From Terana coerulea (taxonomy: Eukaryota > Basidiomycota > Agaricomycetes > Polyporales > Phanerochaetaceae): a DNA stretch of 64,000 bases. Shown one piece after another: positions 34,616 through 45,288 of this stretch. Made by a program: the position numbers and the translations under genes. Position 1 is the first letter of the stretch. Every line of letters begins with the position of its first letter. The stretch covers positions 248,001 through 312,000 of the forward strand of contig JAKOGH010000216.1 of assembly GCA_024811115.1 (NCBI GenBank), given 5' to 3'. A model generated the notes under the pieces. The model was not told the origin of the DNA and searched no databases. It was given only the letters and a program-made list of their open reading frames with translations.

Positions 34616-35691
34616 TTATTCCAGGTTGGTGTTCGCTATCAAGTCGAATGTTGCAAGACTTGAAATACCTGCGCCAGACTTAGTAGCTGAGGCTAGGCCA
34701 GAACATATCAAGCTTACCCGATATGCCAACTGATGCGTCTTTCGACAGCTTTACTGGTGATAGGATCTGAGTGTTTGCATCGTAACCCCACTTGTACTCA
34801 GAGGCCACTATTACAATGTTAGTGCACATATAGGTCAAAGCTGGAGAAAGACCAACCAGAAAGGACCTTCTCAGTGTTCCATCCTAGATAGACTTGGACC
34901 AAGGATACCGAAACCGATGTGTAGGCCTTCGAGAGAACCGTGAACGTCCGCTTCCGGAACGCATCTAGGCAACCTGATCAGAACGTCTAGTATAACATAG
35001 GATATGTATCTTACCCAAGAAGTGAGTGAGCAACCCGTCAACCACGTTTTGCAGATCCAAATCGGCAAATGGCGTCGCCTGTGCGGCACGGTGCACTTCC
35101 TCGGCGCGCTGGTATACATTCGCGTATTTGCGTTCCGACGCGGATGCAGCAAGTGTGAATAGTGCTTGCAGGATAGGATGCGCTTTCAGCACGTCCGGAA
35201 GCCTTGACAGAGCTGCAATGGCCGACGGGCTAAGCTGCCAATGAGAGGTCGGTCATCTGAATCTGCCAGAAGTGCTCACGAGTCATCCAAGCTCAAATAA
35301 GACAGTACAAGGGGAGCGATAAGTAGTATCCTTTCGGCATGTGCATCCTGAGTGGCCTGACAAAAAACATAGCCTTCAGCGATTATGCCTATCCACAGGT
35401 CGAAACACGTACATCCAGGTCTGTCACCTCAGCCAGTTCTACCAATTCCTTCAGCCACCCTGCCGACGCTAGTTCTGAGATCGAAGCAAACGCCTTTCTG
35501 TAAGCCGTCGTCTCCGCTACTGGGACTTGTACCTGTGCTGGTTCCGCCACAGGTTCTGGCTGTATTGCCGGCTCTGGCGCGACCGGAGCTGGGGCTGAGC
35601 CAGAGGCAGCTGGTTGTTCCGCAGCGGCAGCGCGAGCAGCGTCCTCTATCTCAATCTCAGAAGTTATTGGGGGCGTAGGCGGGCCTGTCAT
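34616..35691 (-). CDS. CSN8-like (CSN8/PSMD8/eIF3k family) COP9 signalosome subunit
   Basis: Likely small PCI-type subunit of the COP9 signalosome, which removes NEDD8 from cullins. Six exons (35691-35413, 35356-35280, 35229-35015, 34964-34857, 34807-34718, 34668-34616) give 273 aa with intact frames. The N-terminal 60 residues are Ala/Pro/Glu-rich and probably disordered. The helical core includes ISELASAGWLKELVELAEVT, HPILQALFTLAASASERKYA, DLDLQNVVDGLLTHFLDAFR and YTSVSVSLVQVYLGW, followed by a winged-helix-like end. The assignment to CSN8 rather than Rpn12 or eIF3k rests on overall look and size and is moderately sure. The second intron uses the acceptor at 35230, not the CAG nearer the donor, to keep frame. 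Confidence 0.7.
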
Positions 35692-35930
35692 ATTATTTTC
35701 GAGGATTTGGCGAAAGGGAGAGATGGAGGTAGATACCGACCTGTAGTAGGCGGCGCTACTTTCGAGGACGCGTCGATACACGTGGGAAACAGGCCTTGAT
35801 GCATCATGGCGGGCGGAGGGGCAGAGCATTGACCGTCACTGCCTTTCAGCCACCTCTACACATACATAAATTCTCTCCTTTCTTCTAAACACAATTATCC
35901 CATAATTTCACTAGTCTCTAAATCAACAGC
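35692..35930. promoter_or_regulatory. Divergent promoter, CSN8-like / NECAP
   Basis: 239 bp between opposite start codons. AT-rich near both ends (35691-35700 and 35860-35900); no decisive TATA box. Confidence 0.5.
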
Positions 35931-36844
35931 ATGGAAGGATTTGGCGATGATGAAATCGAGAGTATCCTCTATATTGGCCGGGAGGTCTCAGGTGTGTATG
36001 GCCTGCACTATCACAAGAGTTTAAGACTAACTGTAATGTGTACTTGACTCACAGTATTCAAGATACCGCCGCTGAAAAAGAACGAAGGACACCGCGCTCA
36101 GGAGTGGGGCGACCTTGGAAGCCCCCTTTGGAAGGGTCGCTTGAGGATCATCGAGAGATCCAACAGTGTGGCCATACAGTTTGAGGATGCCACCACCGGT
36201 GAGATTTCCTGAAGTTGTGGCTTGAAAGGGGTGACTGATCTGCTGCCCGCAAGGTGAATGTACGTATGGCGCATACCAAACTTTGATGCACAGACTGAAG
36301 CTATGAACGGGTAGTGTTCGCCAAAGCCGAGTATGACCCCGCTAAGCCGTCGGTGGAGGCTGTTCTCGACTCGTCAAGATACTTTGTGGTTCGGGTGGAA
36401 GACGCAGGGAAGCGGGCGTACATAGGCATGGGCTTCTTGGAGCGATCAGATAGCTTCGACTTCAGTGCGCCATATTGTATTGATTCAAGGAGCGGATACT
36501 AACTCTTCCCCCAGATGTTGCTTTACAAGACTACACGAAGTGAGTCGCTTCATGATTGTCTCCTCAATCCATCTGATCTCGAGCATTATAGACGATGGAG
36601 AACCCTGCAGAACCCAGGAGCGGACGATGCAGACAAGCCTTCGCCACATCTTCCCGCAGGCCCGAAGAAGGACTACTCTTTGAAGGACGGTCAGACATTC
36701 TCCATCTCAATACCCGGTCGCGCAAAGCCAAACGCTACCCAATCATCGGACCTTCTCGGCAGTGGTGGTACGTCAAGCGGTGGAGGCGGACTTGGCATGC
36801 CACTGTTGCCCCCACCACCGCCAAGTGCACCTAGAAAGCGATAG
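35931..36844 (+). CDS. NECAP (adaptin-ear-binding coat-associated protein)
   Basis: Endocytic factor with a PHear domain that works with AP-2 in clathrin coats. Exons 35931-35991, 36055-36198, 36254-36259, 36315-36464, 36515-36539 and 36592-36844 give 212 aa. Conserved blocks: [62 protein letters not shown]. The third exon is only 6 nt; without it TTG-E-L-FAKAEY cannot be read, and with it the family motif GELFA appears. The C-terminal tail is Gly/Pro-rich, ending in PRKR. No frame break was found. Confidence 0.93.
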
Positions 36845-38726
36845 TTGGATACATCCTGGTACGGGAAATTATTGGATTAGTTAACTGTCGCTTGTAGGTC
36901 AATATTAATGGATGCTCGACTTTCGTTACCATCAGCTACTGTCTTTCAGTTCAAGCCAACACTATGTCGTCCCTGTCCTGGGTGGGAAGATTGCGCTCAT
37001 AACTGATTTCGCGAATACAATCACCTGTTCATTGTTTATACACAAGCTAATGCACTACCTTAAAAGAGTCATCATGAAATACTTCCGATAAGTCCGTCTA
37101 CTTCTCCGCCTTACACCACAGGATTACATTGAATCAGCAGTAATCACAGATTTCATGAGACACCGCAGTACATCTTCTACAATCTGTGGAACAGAGTCAG
37201 CTCACTGTCGGCATTTTAGTCTCCACATAGGTCCGTCAGTTCATGCAACGGTGGTGCGCGAAGTACTAACGATAATTTGCCTTATAGTTGAGCTCCACCA
37301 TCATTAGAGGTGGGGTCTGGACATATGCGGCTACAATCGCTCTTAATTCTGCTCCGCCTTCCGACCTTCTGCCCCGCACTAGCACTCCTTCTTCCTACGG
37401 ACTTGGCGTGATCGCTGGTAAGCGGCTGAATCGTCGGAACATAGCTGACGAAAGCCTCCGTAAATCAGGCTTCAGCGAGTTGTGTCCTGTCATTCGTCAA
37501 TTCGGACGCATTCCTTGCACCGCTACGGAGCTTGGAGGAAGACAGCCTTCTCCCTTGTCTTGACATGTCCCAACGTGCGCGGATGCACCTGACTTCACTG
37601 CTGGACGTTCTTCTGGTAAAGTATCCTCAGTACTGGCGCTCCCAGTCGAGGAACTCACCGAAAACATGTATCTTTGGACGCAGTGCCAGTCCCGCAAGCG
37701 TTCTCCATCTTCGCCTGCTTGCGAGTTCAAGCACCTGGTTGTCCCTCTGACCGAGGTGTAACCGAACTCGGTAATTGCGCGACGGAGCTGAAGCACTTTC
37801 TTTCCTTTATTTCCCCGCAAAGCCTGAGCCACTAAGTCTACCAGGAACATTTCGTCACCACTGCAATACGTAACGCAATTTCCAACGATCCTATTTTCAC
37901 AGCGAGTGCTACTCGAGCGCAGACCATACATGGCCACGGTTCAAGCACCATGCCGGCCACAAAGGACGACTATTGCTGCCGAGACGCAAGTGACCGAAAT
38001 CACAAGACCGTCTTCTCTCGAGATTTGCTTTGCCCTGTCCTTGCATATACCTTTGATCTGGACCGAAATCCACCGCGTTGTCCACTCTGGAAGGGCCGTA
38101 TGTGCGGATCAGATGCTCGCGTGGTCAAGTGATATATCTCACCTGGCCCTGGACCACCTTGTGTGACATCCTATGGCGATTTCACTGCACGCGAAATGCC
38201 AATCGAATCCTGAACAAACGTACAAATGCAACGCAGCTCGACCCGCTAAGACCGCATGGTCTTTTGCTGGTGATCTGCACGATTGCGTTGTTCTGCAGCT
38301 CCGGAGAGCAACCTCGTCTTTGGCTGCTCGACGAGAATGATGCGGACAGGACCAGTATTCATCGGTAAGGGCAACGCTTCTGTGACGCGCGGTTCCGTAA
38401 ATACTGACCGAGTTTCAACCGAAGGTTAATCAAGCTTGGTGACCTACGGCTATGGCAACCTTCACGGTTACGGCGCGTACGTCGCTCTCGGATGTTCAGC
38501 GCGGCCGCATGACCTCCCAGAGAAGTCCCGCCGACCATCGAATGACCCCACCCGATGTCCATCCGCCACCAATGCTCGGGTCTTCGCCGGGATATTCTGA
38601 TTCGCCAGAGGCTTGTCCCACAAGACAGAAGAAGTTCACCCATAGTCTTGCCAGCAGCTATATATGCTCCTGCAAGCAACCCGTTGTCCTCCAGGCTACC
38701 ACCCGCTCCACAAGCTTCTAGGTACA
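36845..38726. other. Intergenic, Cel6A promoter region
   Basis: 1.88 kb upstream of Cel6A. Open frames (for example 37497-37937, minus; 38452-38721, plus) lack domains or splice logic. A short AT-rich element CTATATATGC at about 38658 (+), some 70 bp upstream of the Cel6A ATG, could serve as a TATA box. Confidence 0.5.
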
Positions 38727-40482
38727 ATGAGGTCCGCTGCATTCTTCGCCACCCTCCTCACCGTCCTCCCGGCGTACGTCGCTGGTCAGGCCTCTGAGTG
38801 GGCACAATGCGGTGGTATTGGTTTCAGTAAGTCGCGTTTATTCATACAGGTAATAGCGCGAAGCTTAACTTAGGTTGTAGCTGGCCCGACGACCTGCGTC
38901 TCCGGCACTGTCTGCTCTAAGCAGAACGACTACTACTCTCAGTGCATACCCGGAGCCGCCTCGGTTTCCACTGTCTCCACGCCTGCAGCACCTACTTCTG
39001 CGAGCCACACCAGCACGGTGTCCTCGTCTGCCGCTGGTTCCTCACCGTCTTCTACTCCCACTGGCCCCACTGCTGGCAACCCTTGGACCGGCTACCAGGT
39101 AAGTCTTAGGCGTATGCTCCATATGAAGTGCGGCGACTAATAGATTTCTCCAGATCTACCTCACCCCGTACTACGCCGCTGAGGTCAAGGCGGCTGCTGC
39201 TGCCATCTCTGATTCCACGCTCGCCGCCAAGGCTGCCAGCGTTGCCAACATTCCGACATTCACCTGGTTGGGTACGTCACATGTTAACCTTTAAACTCAT
39301 CTTTCCATCTAACGTTTGGATCTCATCTCACAGACTCCGTCTCGAAGATCCCTGATCTCGGTACCTACCTGTCTGCTGCTAGCGCACTCGGCAAGAGCTC
39401 TGGTACCAAGCAGCTCGTCCAGATCGTCGTCTACGACTTGCCCGATCGTGATTGTGCGGCCAAGGCCTCCAACGGAGAATTCAGCATCGCCAACAACGGC
39501 CTCGCTAACTACCAGGGTTACATTGACCAAATCGTTGCCCAGATCCAGAGTATGTCAGACCGACTCAGTTGAGGCGTCGGATTTACTGACCAGCGAGTGC
39601 AGAGTTCCCTGACGTCCGTGTCGTCGCGGTCATCGAGCCCGACTCGCTCGCCAACTTGGTCACCAACCTGAACGTCCAGAAGTGCGCGAACGCGAAGACG
39701 ACCTACCTCACCGCTGTCAACTACGCGATCACAAACCTCGCCAAGGTCGGCGTGTACCAGTACCTGGACGCTGGCCACGCTGGCTGGCTCGGCTGGCCCG
39801 CCAACATTGGCCCGGCTGCTCAGCTGTTCGCTCAGGTCTACAGCACCGCCGGAAAGTCGCCGTTCATCAAGGGTCTCGCCACCAGTATGTTCCACACAGA
39901 TGAAAGCGCGGCGAAGGATAGCTGATCCTGTTCTGCTAGACGTTGCCAACTACAACGCCCTGAGTGCGGCGACCGCTGACCCCATCACGCAAGGGAAACC
40001 CCAACTACGATGAGATCCACTACATCAACGTACGTAGATTGTCAGAGTCCTGGTGCCTCGCACAGACACTGATGCCTTTCCTTCCAGGCCCTCGCCCCCC
40101 AGCTGCAGTCCGCGGGCTTCCCGGCCACCTTTGTCGTCGACCAGGGCCGCTCCGGCCAGCAGAACCTCCGCCAGCAATGGGGTGACTGGTGCAACATCAA
40201 GAACGCCGGCTTCGGCACGCGCCCGACGACCAACACCGGCTCGCCGTTCATCGACTCCATCGTCTGGGTCAAGCCCGGAGGCGAGTGCGACGGTACCTCC
40301 AACAGCTCCTCGCCGCGCTTCGACTCGACCTGCTCGCTGTCCGACGCTGCGCAGCCCGCGCCAGAGGCTGGTACCTGGTTCCAGGCCTACTTCCAGACTC
40401 TCGTCAGCCAGGCGTAAGTACCATCCACTAGACATGATAACTCCGCCTAACTGGTCTGTCTTCTAGTAACCCCCCACTCTAA
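38727..40482 (+). CDS. cel6A: GH6 cellobiohydrolase II with N-terminal CBM1
   Basis: Secreted exo-cellulase releasing cellobiose from non-reducing ends. Exons 38727-38826, 38881-39098, 39154-39271, 39334-39549, 39603-39884, 39940-40029, 40088-40413 and 40467-40482 give 454 aa. Signal peptide MRSAAFFATLLTVLPAYVAG; CBM1 from WAQCGGIGF to DYYSQCIPG with its six Cys; Ser/Thr/Pro linker; GH6 core with VVYDLPDRDCAAKASNGEF, AVIEPDSLANLV, YQYLDAGHAGWLGWP, TFVVDQGRSGQQNLR and VWVKPGGECDGTS. An AAA run at 39996-39998 has one base too many: the expected TQGNPNYDEIHYI reads TQGK and then shifts. The rest of the frame is intact, so this is most likely a sequence error in a working gene. Confidence 0.95.
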
Positions 40483-40941
40483 ACGCGTGCGAGCGCAAAA
40501 ATGGGCGATGTCCGTCCGGCTTGGCCATTGGTCCTCTGTATCTCGAGATAGCCTTCTGTATCTGTATTTTATTCCCTTCTGATAAAAAATAAACGGGCTG
40601 CTTCCACAAATGTTTGTCATATTGCAGCGAACACACGGCCAGCGGCGGTAAGGTCAGTAGCGGCCATGCAGGGCTCACGCTGAGAACGGAGGTGCACGGT
40701 TGACTTGCTGCTGACATGGCTATACTTCCGGTGCGGACAACTTGCAAGCTGGGCTTGCATTCAATCACCTCGTCTGTGGAGATGCACAAGCGATATCCCG
40801 CAAATATGATGGTCGTAAACAAGCCTTCAGATTACAATTCACAGTAAGTATTGAGTTACATAGGACACAGCGGGTCGTCGAACAAAAGCGCAAAGAAAGC
40901 GGACAAGAGAGATATCTTGGCGAGAACAGAATGCAAAGTGA

Positions 40942-43015
40942 CTAGTGTTGAGCCCAGTCGATGGTGTTGATATCAATGCCCTCCTGCACCATCTCCCACA
41001 GTGGACTGTAAAGACCGATGTTACCGTCGGAGCGCGCTGCATACAGCACGGTAAAACGCACCTCATATCACGCAGTCGCTGTACGACGGAGACAATTTTG
41101 TCCACAACGTAATCCACCTCAGCTTCGGTGGTGAATCGGCCGATACCGAAGCGCAGTGACGAGTGTGCCATGTCCTCTGCGGCACCTGCGAATCGGAGTT
41201 GGTTAGTGTAGATACGAATATCAAAGATGACACCACCCACCGAGGGCCCGGAGCACATATGATGGTTCTAACGATGCTGAGGTACATGCGCTGCCAGAAG
41301 ACAAGGCAATGTCCTGTGCGTATGATGGGTGAGACCGCGCGTCACTACGGATTACAAATCGGTACAGCAGACATACCTTCAGCGCCATCAACAAGCTCTC
41401 GCCCTCCACGTATGCAAAGCTCAGATTGACGCAGCCGGAATAGCCACTGGCGTCGCCGTTCCGGACAACGTGCTCAATCTTTCCATTGAGCTTGGTGATG
41501 AGGCGATCTGAAAGTGCCTTGATACGCTCCTTGTCTCTCTAAAAACAGAAACAATAAATCAGATGAGTTTGGCGTCCATTCATATTCCGATATGATTGCG
41601 AAAGGAATGAAACGGTGAAAACAGCTCAGTACCCCTGCACGACCTTCATTGCTAAGCTGGTAATCATCAAGACCAACGATCAAGAGAACAAACCACAAAG
41701 CTCTCACTCCATAGCAAATGGAGGTGCAAATATCATCAAAGCAGTATCATCAAAAGCAAAGTACAAGGACATGCAACTCACCGCCATTTCAAGCTTCGCT
41801 ATCCGTGCCGCCTCGCCGATACCAACGACCAAAGGCGTGGGCAACGTTCCGCTGCGCAAACCGCGCTCTTGACCACCGCCGTTGATAATGGGCTCCAACC
41901 TCACACGCGGCCGCCGGCGGACATAGGCTGCGCCCACCCCCTTGGGTCCGTAAAGCTTGTGACCGGATATACTGAGCAAGTCGATGTTCCCCTCGTTGAC
42001 ATCTACCGGTATCTTGCCTACTGCTTGCGCGGCGTCAGTGTGGAAATAAATCCCGCGGTGCTTGCGGAGTAAAGCGCCGATTTCTTTTATGGGTTGGATG
42101 ACGCCGGTCTCGTTATTCACGGTCATTATTGAGACAACGGACGTGTCCGGGCGAATGGCGGCTTCAAGGTCTTCGAGTCGGATGATACCATTTTGCTGGA
42201 CCGGGAGATATGTAACGTCAAAGCCCTCCTCCTGCAGCTTCCTGCAAGAGTCCAAGACACACTTGTGCTCCTGCATTTGAAAAAGTTACGATTAATGGGA
42301 AGTACCAGGAACATCATGTACAAACTAACGGTTTGGGTGGTAATGATGTGTCGCTTTTTCTCTTTGTGGAAGCGGGCAACTCCCTTGATGGCCATGTTGT
42401 TGGATTCAGTTGCACCCGACGTGAAGACGATGTCTTTTGGATCCGCTCCGATGAGATCTGCGATATGCTAGAGGACACCAATTCAGCTTCAAACTTCACA
42501 TGAGAGCAGACTAAACCAACCTTCCGAGCGTCCTCCACAGCCTTCTCTGCCTCCCAGCCGTAGGCGTGGGTCCTACTATGTGGATTTCCGTACTGGTCGG
42601 TCATGTAAGGCAGCATGGCATCAAGAACGCGGGGGTCCACTGGCGTGGTTGCCTGTGATATTGTTGAGCGCTCCGCAGTAGCACGAACGTCAGGAGACTC
42701 ACCTGCATGTCGAGGTAGATAGGCCGGTTTTTGTCTTTCACGTTGTCCTCTCGGTGCGGCTGCTCCAGCTTGAAGCCAAGCATGTCTACAACATAACATA
42801 AAGCCGTCCGCCATAGCTCAAATAACTGCGCACATACCTGCGCGCGGTGAGAAAAACGCATCCTCCTGATAAGTGGAAGGCACGTCGACGACGCTGGCTC
42901 TGTCAGCGCCGGATGGCTGGACGTACGCACGCCTAGATGCGGTAACAACAGCCCTCTTCGCTGAGGTCCTCAGAGCTGTGCAACGGACGGCATTGCTCGT
43001 CACTCTGGAAAGCAT
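40942..43015 (-). CDS. nfs1: Mitochondrial cysteine desulfurase
   Basis: PLP enzyme supplying sulfur for Fe-S clusters and tRNA thiolation in the mitochondrial matrix. Nine exons give 480 aa. The N-terminus [20 protein letters not shown] is a typical presequence. Motifs: [31 protein letters not shown]-like [27 protein letters not shown] with the PLP Lys, and the mobile active-site loop [20 protein letters not shown] with catalytic Cys; the C-terminus INTIDWAQH is conserved. Frames join without any break. One intron (41539-41781) is 243 nt, several times longer than its neighbours. It is divergent from the RRM/RD gene. Confidence 0.96.
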
Positions 43016-43262
43016 GGTGGACGTGTGGGACAACGAGCAGGAGTGAAGCTCGGAAGCGCTGAACGGTTTACTTACTTATCAGATACGTGAGCCCGGAGTA
43101 AGAGCGCCGAATCTGGCCGGCCAAATTACGCAGCGTCCCCGGCCGGATACCTCCGCAAGCGATCAACACGTGATGCGCAACGAGGCGAGCGCACGGACCA
43201 GCCGAGGGAGTTTCTTTCGAACTCAGCTTGTTGTTCAACTTCGTCTCTTGTCTCCTACTACC
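43016..43262. promoter_or_regulatory. Divergent promoter, NFS1 / RRM-RD splicing factor
   Basis: 247 bp between opposite start codons of two housekeeping genes; pyrimidine-rich just before ATG 43263. No TATA box seen. Confidence 0.5.
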
Positions 43263-44599
43263 ATGGCTAAACGACTCTACCTTGGCCGTACGAGCGATTA
43301 CTTTCCTGTATAGTTGTCTCTCCGTCCTAACACTTTGCATAGGTCTTCCTCCGGATGCTCGTGCGGAGGATGTTTCCAAATTTTTCGACGGCTACGGCCG
43401 AATTGTCGACTGCCGCGTCATGACAGGTCCGTGGCGACGTTAAGCCAAGTCCTTCACCACTGAAAGATCTACTAGGGTTCGGTTTCGTTGAGTTCGAGAG
43501 CTCTCGCGACGCTGAGGATGCTGTCAACAACTTCAACGGCAAAGCGTTTATGGGCGCCAAGTATGGCCAACGTTTTTCACCGACACCTCAACACTCACTC
43601 ACTAACACCTTCTTCTCCCAGCATCGTTGTTGAATTCGCCAAAGAATCACGACCAAAACGAGATACATACGATCCTGACCGTGCTCCTCGCGCAAGAAGG
43701 CCTCCTGGTCACCGCTTGGTTGTTTCTGGAATTTCTCGCGATACCAGCTGGCAGGTAGGTACTCCATGTCCTCTCTCAATAGGCCCCCTACCGTGGACGA
43801 AGCCGACCTCAAGATGGCCAAACCTTTCGGACCATGATACAGGTAGCAGCGCTGACAATCTACTTCTTGTCTAGGACCTCAAAGACTTTGGGCGCGAAGC
43901 TGGATCCGTCTCTTATGCTGATATCGACCGCGACAGGCCTGGTGAAGGGTCAGCTCGTTCGTACATGTGCAAGTGTTAGCTGTTTACTCATTTACTGCAG
44001 TATTCTCGAGTATCTGTCCCGCGAAGACTCCGAGCGTGCTGTCAAGGAGCTTGACGGCAAAGACCTGCGTGGTAACAGCGTCCGTGTGAACGTGGACACC
44101 AGTGAAGTACGTTTTTATATTCTTGTTTTCAAGAGTTCTCCGCTAACGTGTACTACAGCGCAGCGGCCCCGATAACTACCGTCGGGACGATCGTCGCGAT
44201 GACCGTCGTGATGATCGTTACGCTAGAGATGACCGTTACGCTCGGGACGATCGCTATGCCAAGGATGACCGCTATGCTAGGGATGACCGTCGTGACGATC
44301 GTTACCGCGATGACCGCCGCAGGGACGATCGTCCCGCTCATCGCGAACGTTCCCGCTCGCCAGCACGTCGCTCTGAACACGAAGACCGTCGCCCCAGGTC
44401 CCCCCCACCCAAGAGGGAATATGATGATAGGAGACCTGCAGGGTACGATGATCGACGAGGCCTATATGATATCCGAAGAGGCCCTGACCCTTATCTTGAT
44501 CGCCGTAGGGATGACCGACGGCCCCCACGCGACGAGAAGGAGGATCGGTACGAGGACAGGGCCCCCAGAGCCAATGGAGACAACGGTTGGGCCCGCTGA
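43263..44599 (+). CDS. SR-like splicing factor, two RRMs and an RD-repeat tail
   Basis: RNA-binding nuclear protein of the SR/Npl3 group. Exons 43263-43287, 43343-43426, 43476-43560, 43622-43754, 43875-43948, 44001-44106 and 44159-44599 give 315 aa. RRM1 has RNP2 RLYLGRL and RNP1 GFGFVEF; RRM2 is SRSF1-like, HRLVVSGISRDTSWQDLKDF, with the SWQDLKD motif of pseudo-RRMs. The tail is built of Arg/Asp units (RDDRYARDDRYAKDDR) and then ERSRSPARRSEHEDRRPRSP. RD in place of RS would mimic a permanently phosphorylated RS domain; that is inference. The intron 43755-43874 is 120 nt and could be retained or alternatively spliced, as is common in SR genes. Confidence 0.88.
44180..44331 (+). repeat. Coding tandem repeat (Arg-Asp-rich)
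   Basis: About a dozen imperfect units of GAY-GAY-CGN with interspersed TAY-GCN encode the RDDR/YARDD tail of the RRM gene. Confidence 0.75.
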
Positions 44600-44808
44600 A
44601 TGTTGGCCGTGATGCTTCTGGACTTCTCTCCTTTGCCTTTGGACCGCGCGTGCTTTCCGAAAACTTTCAAAACCCGTTGTTATCCGTGCCCGGGAATTGT
44701 TGCTGGCCATGACTTGTATCCGTGAAGGAGTCGTTTATTGCTCGGTTGGTTATTACGCATTGGTTCCACACGTGGCCCCTGGCGCGAATAAGGCCTGAGG
44801 TTTTTGCC

Positions 44809-45156
44809 CTTCCCTGGCGGACATACGATGGTACGGTGGACGCGCACAAGACCAAGGATACGAACTGTGTGATATTCCTATTGGCCGAGAGTACGAGGTG
44901 GACGTGGTCGGACCGTCGCCATGGTATAGGCCCGACGACTCACTAGGCACGAAACTGAGGTCCGCGTCCGCTATGCTCGTGGGAACACCGCTCGAGGACA
45001 AGCCATCCCACAGTATTATCCACACTCGTTGGGATGATCTCATTGTGTAGGCGTTCATGGGCGTTCATCCAAGGTTACGAAGAGATTGATCCGCCCTCAG
45101 AAGACTTGGAGGTGATGCGAGCCGTATGCGATGCGCTGTCACTCGCTACGGTGCGT
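44809..45156 (+). pseudogene. Decayed coding remnant, unknown family
   Basis: One frame after a TGA at 44806 reads as credible protein: GYELCDIPIGREYEVDV, GPSPWYRPDDSLGTKL, ASAMLVGTPLEDKPSHS, IIHTRWDDLIV, then TAG. After a near-duplicate (GCGTTCATG GGCGTTCATC at 45052-45070) another frame continues AFIQGYEEIDPPSEDLEVMR and AVCDALSLATVR. The codon third positions look coding, unlike the competing frame. I do not recognise the family. It may be the relic of a gene displaced between the RRM gene and TBCE, or an intact gene damaged by sequence errors. Confidence 0.4.
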
Positions 45157-45288
45157 ATCCTTTTCTCACGGCTCATTTCTTGTGTCTGTCGTTGCACGTT
45201 GTTATTTCTCGTGTACATGTGTAGTTATTCGGTCAAAATACATTGATTTATATCCGAAGCTATGTTGTCAAAAGACAATTTTGTGTGT

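Noticed and set aside
36845..38726. Possible gene or transposon remnant in the gap before Cel6A
   Set aside because: Open frames are short, have no domain, terminal repeats or target-site duplications that I could see.
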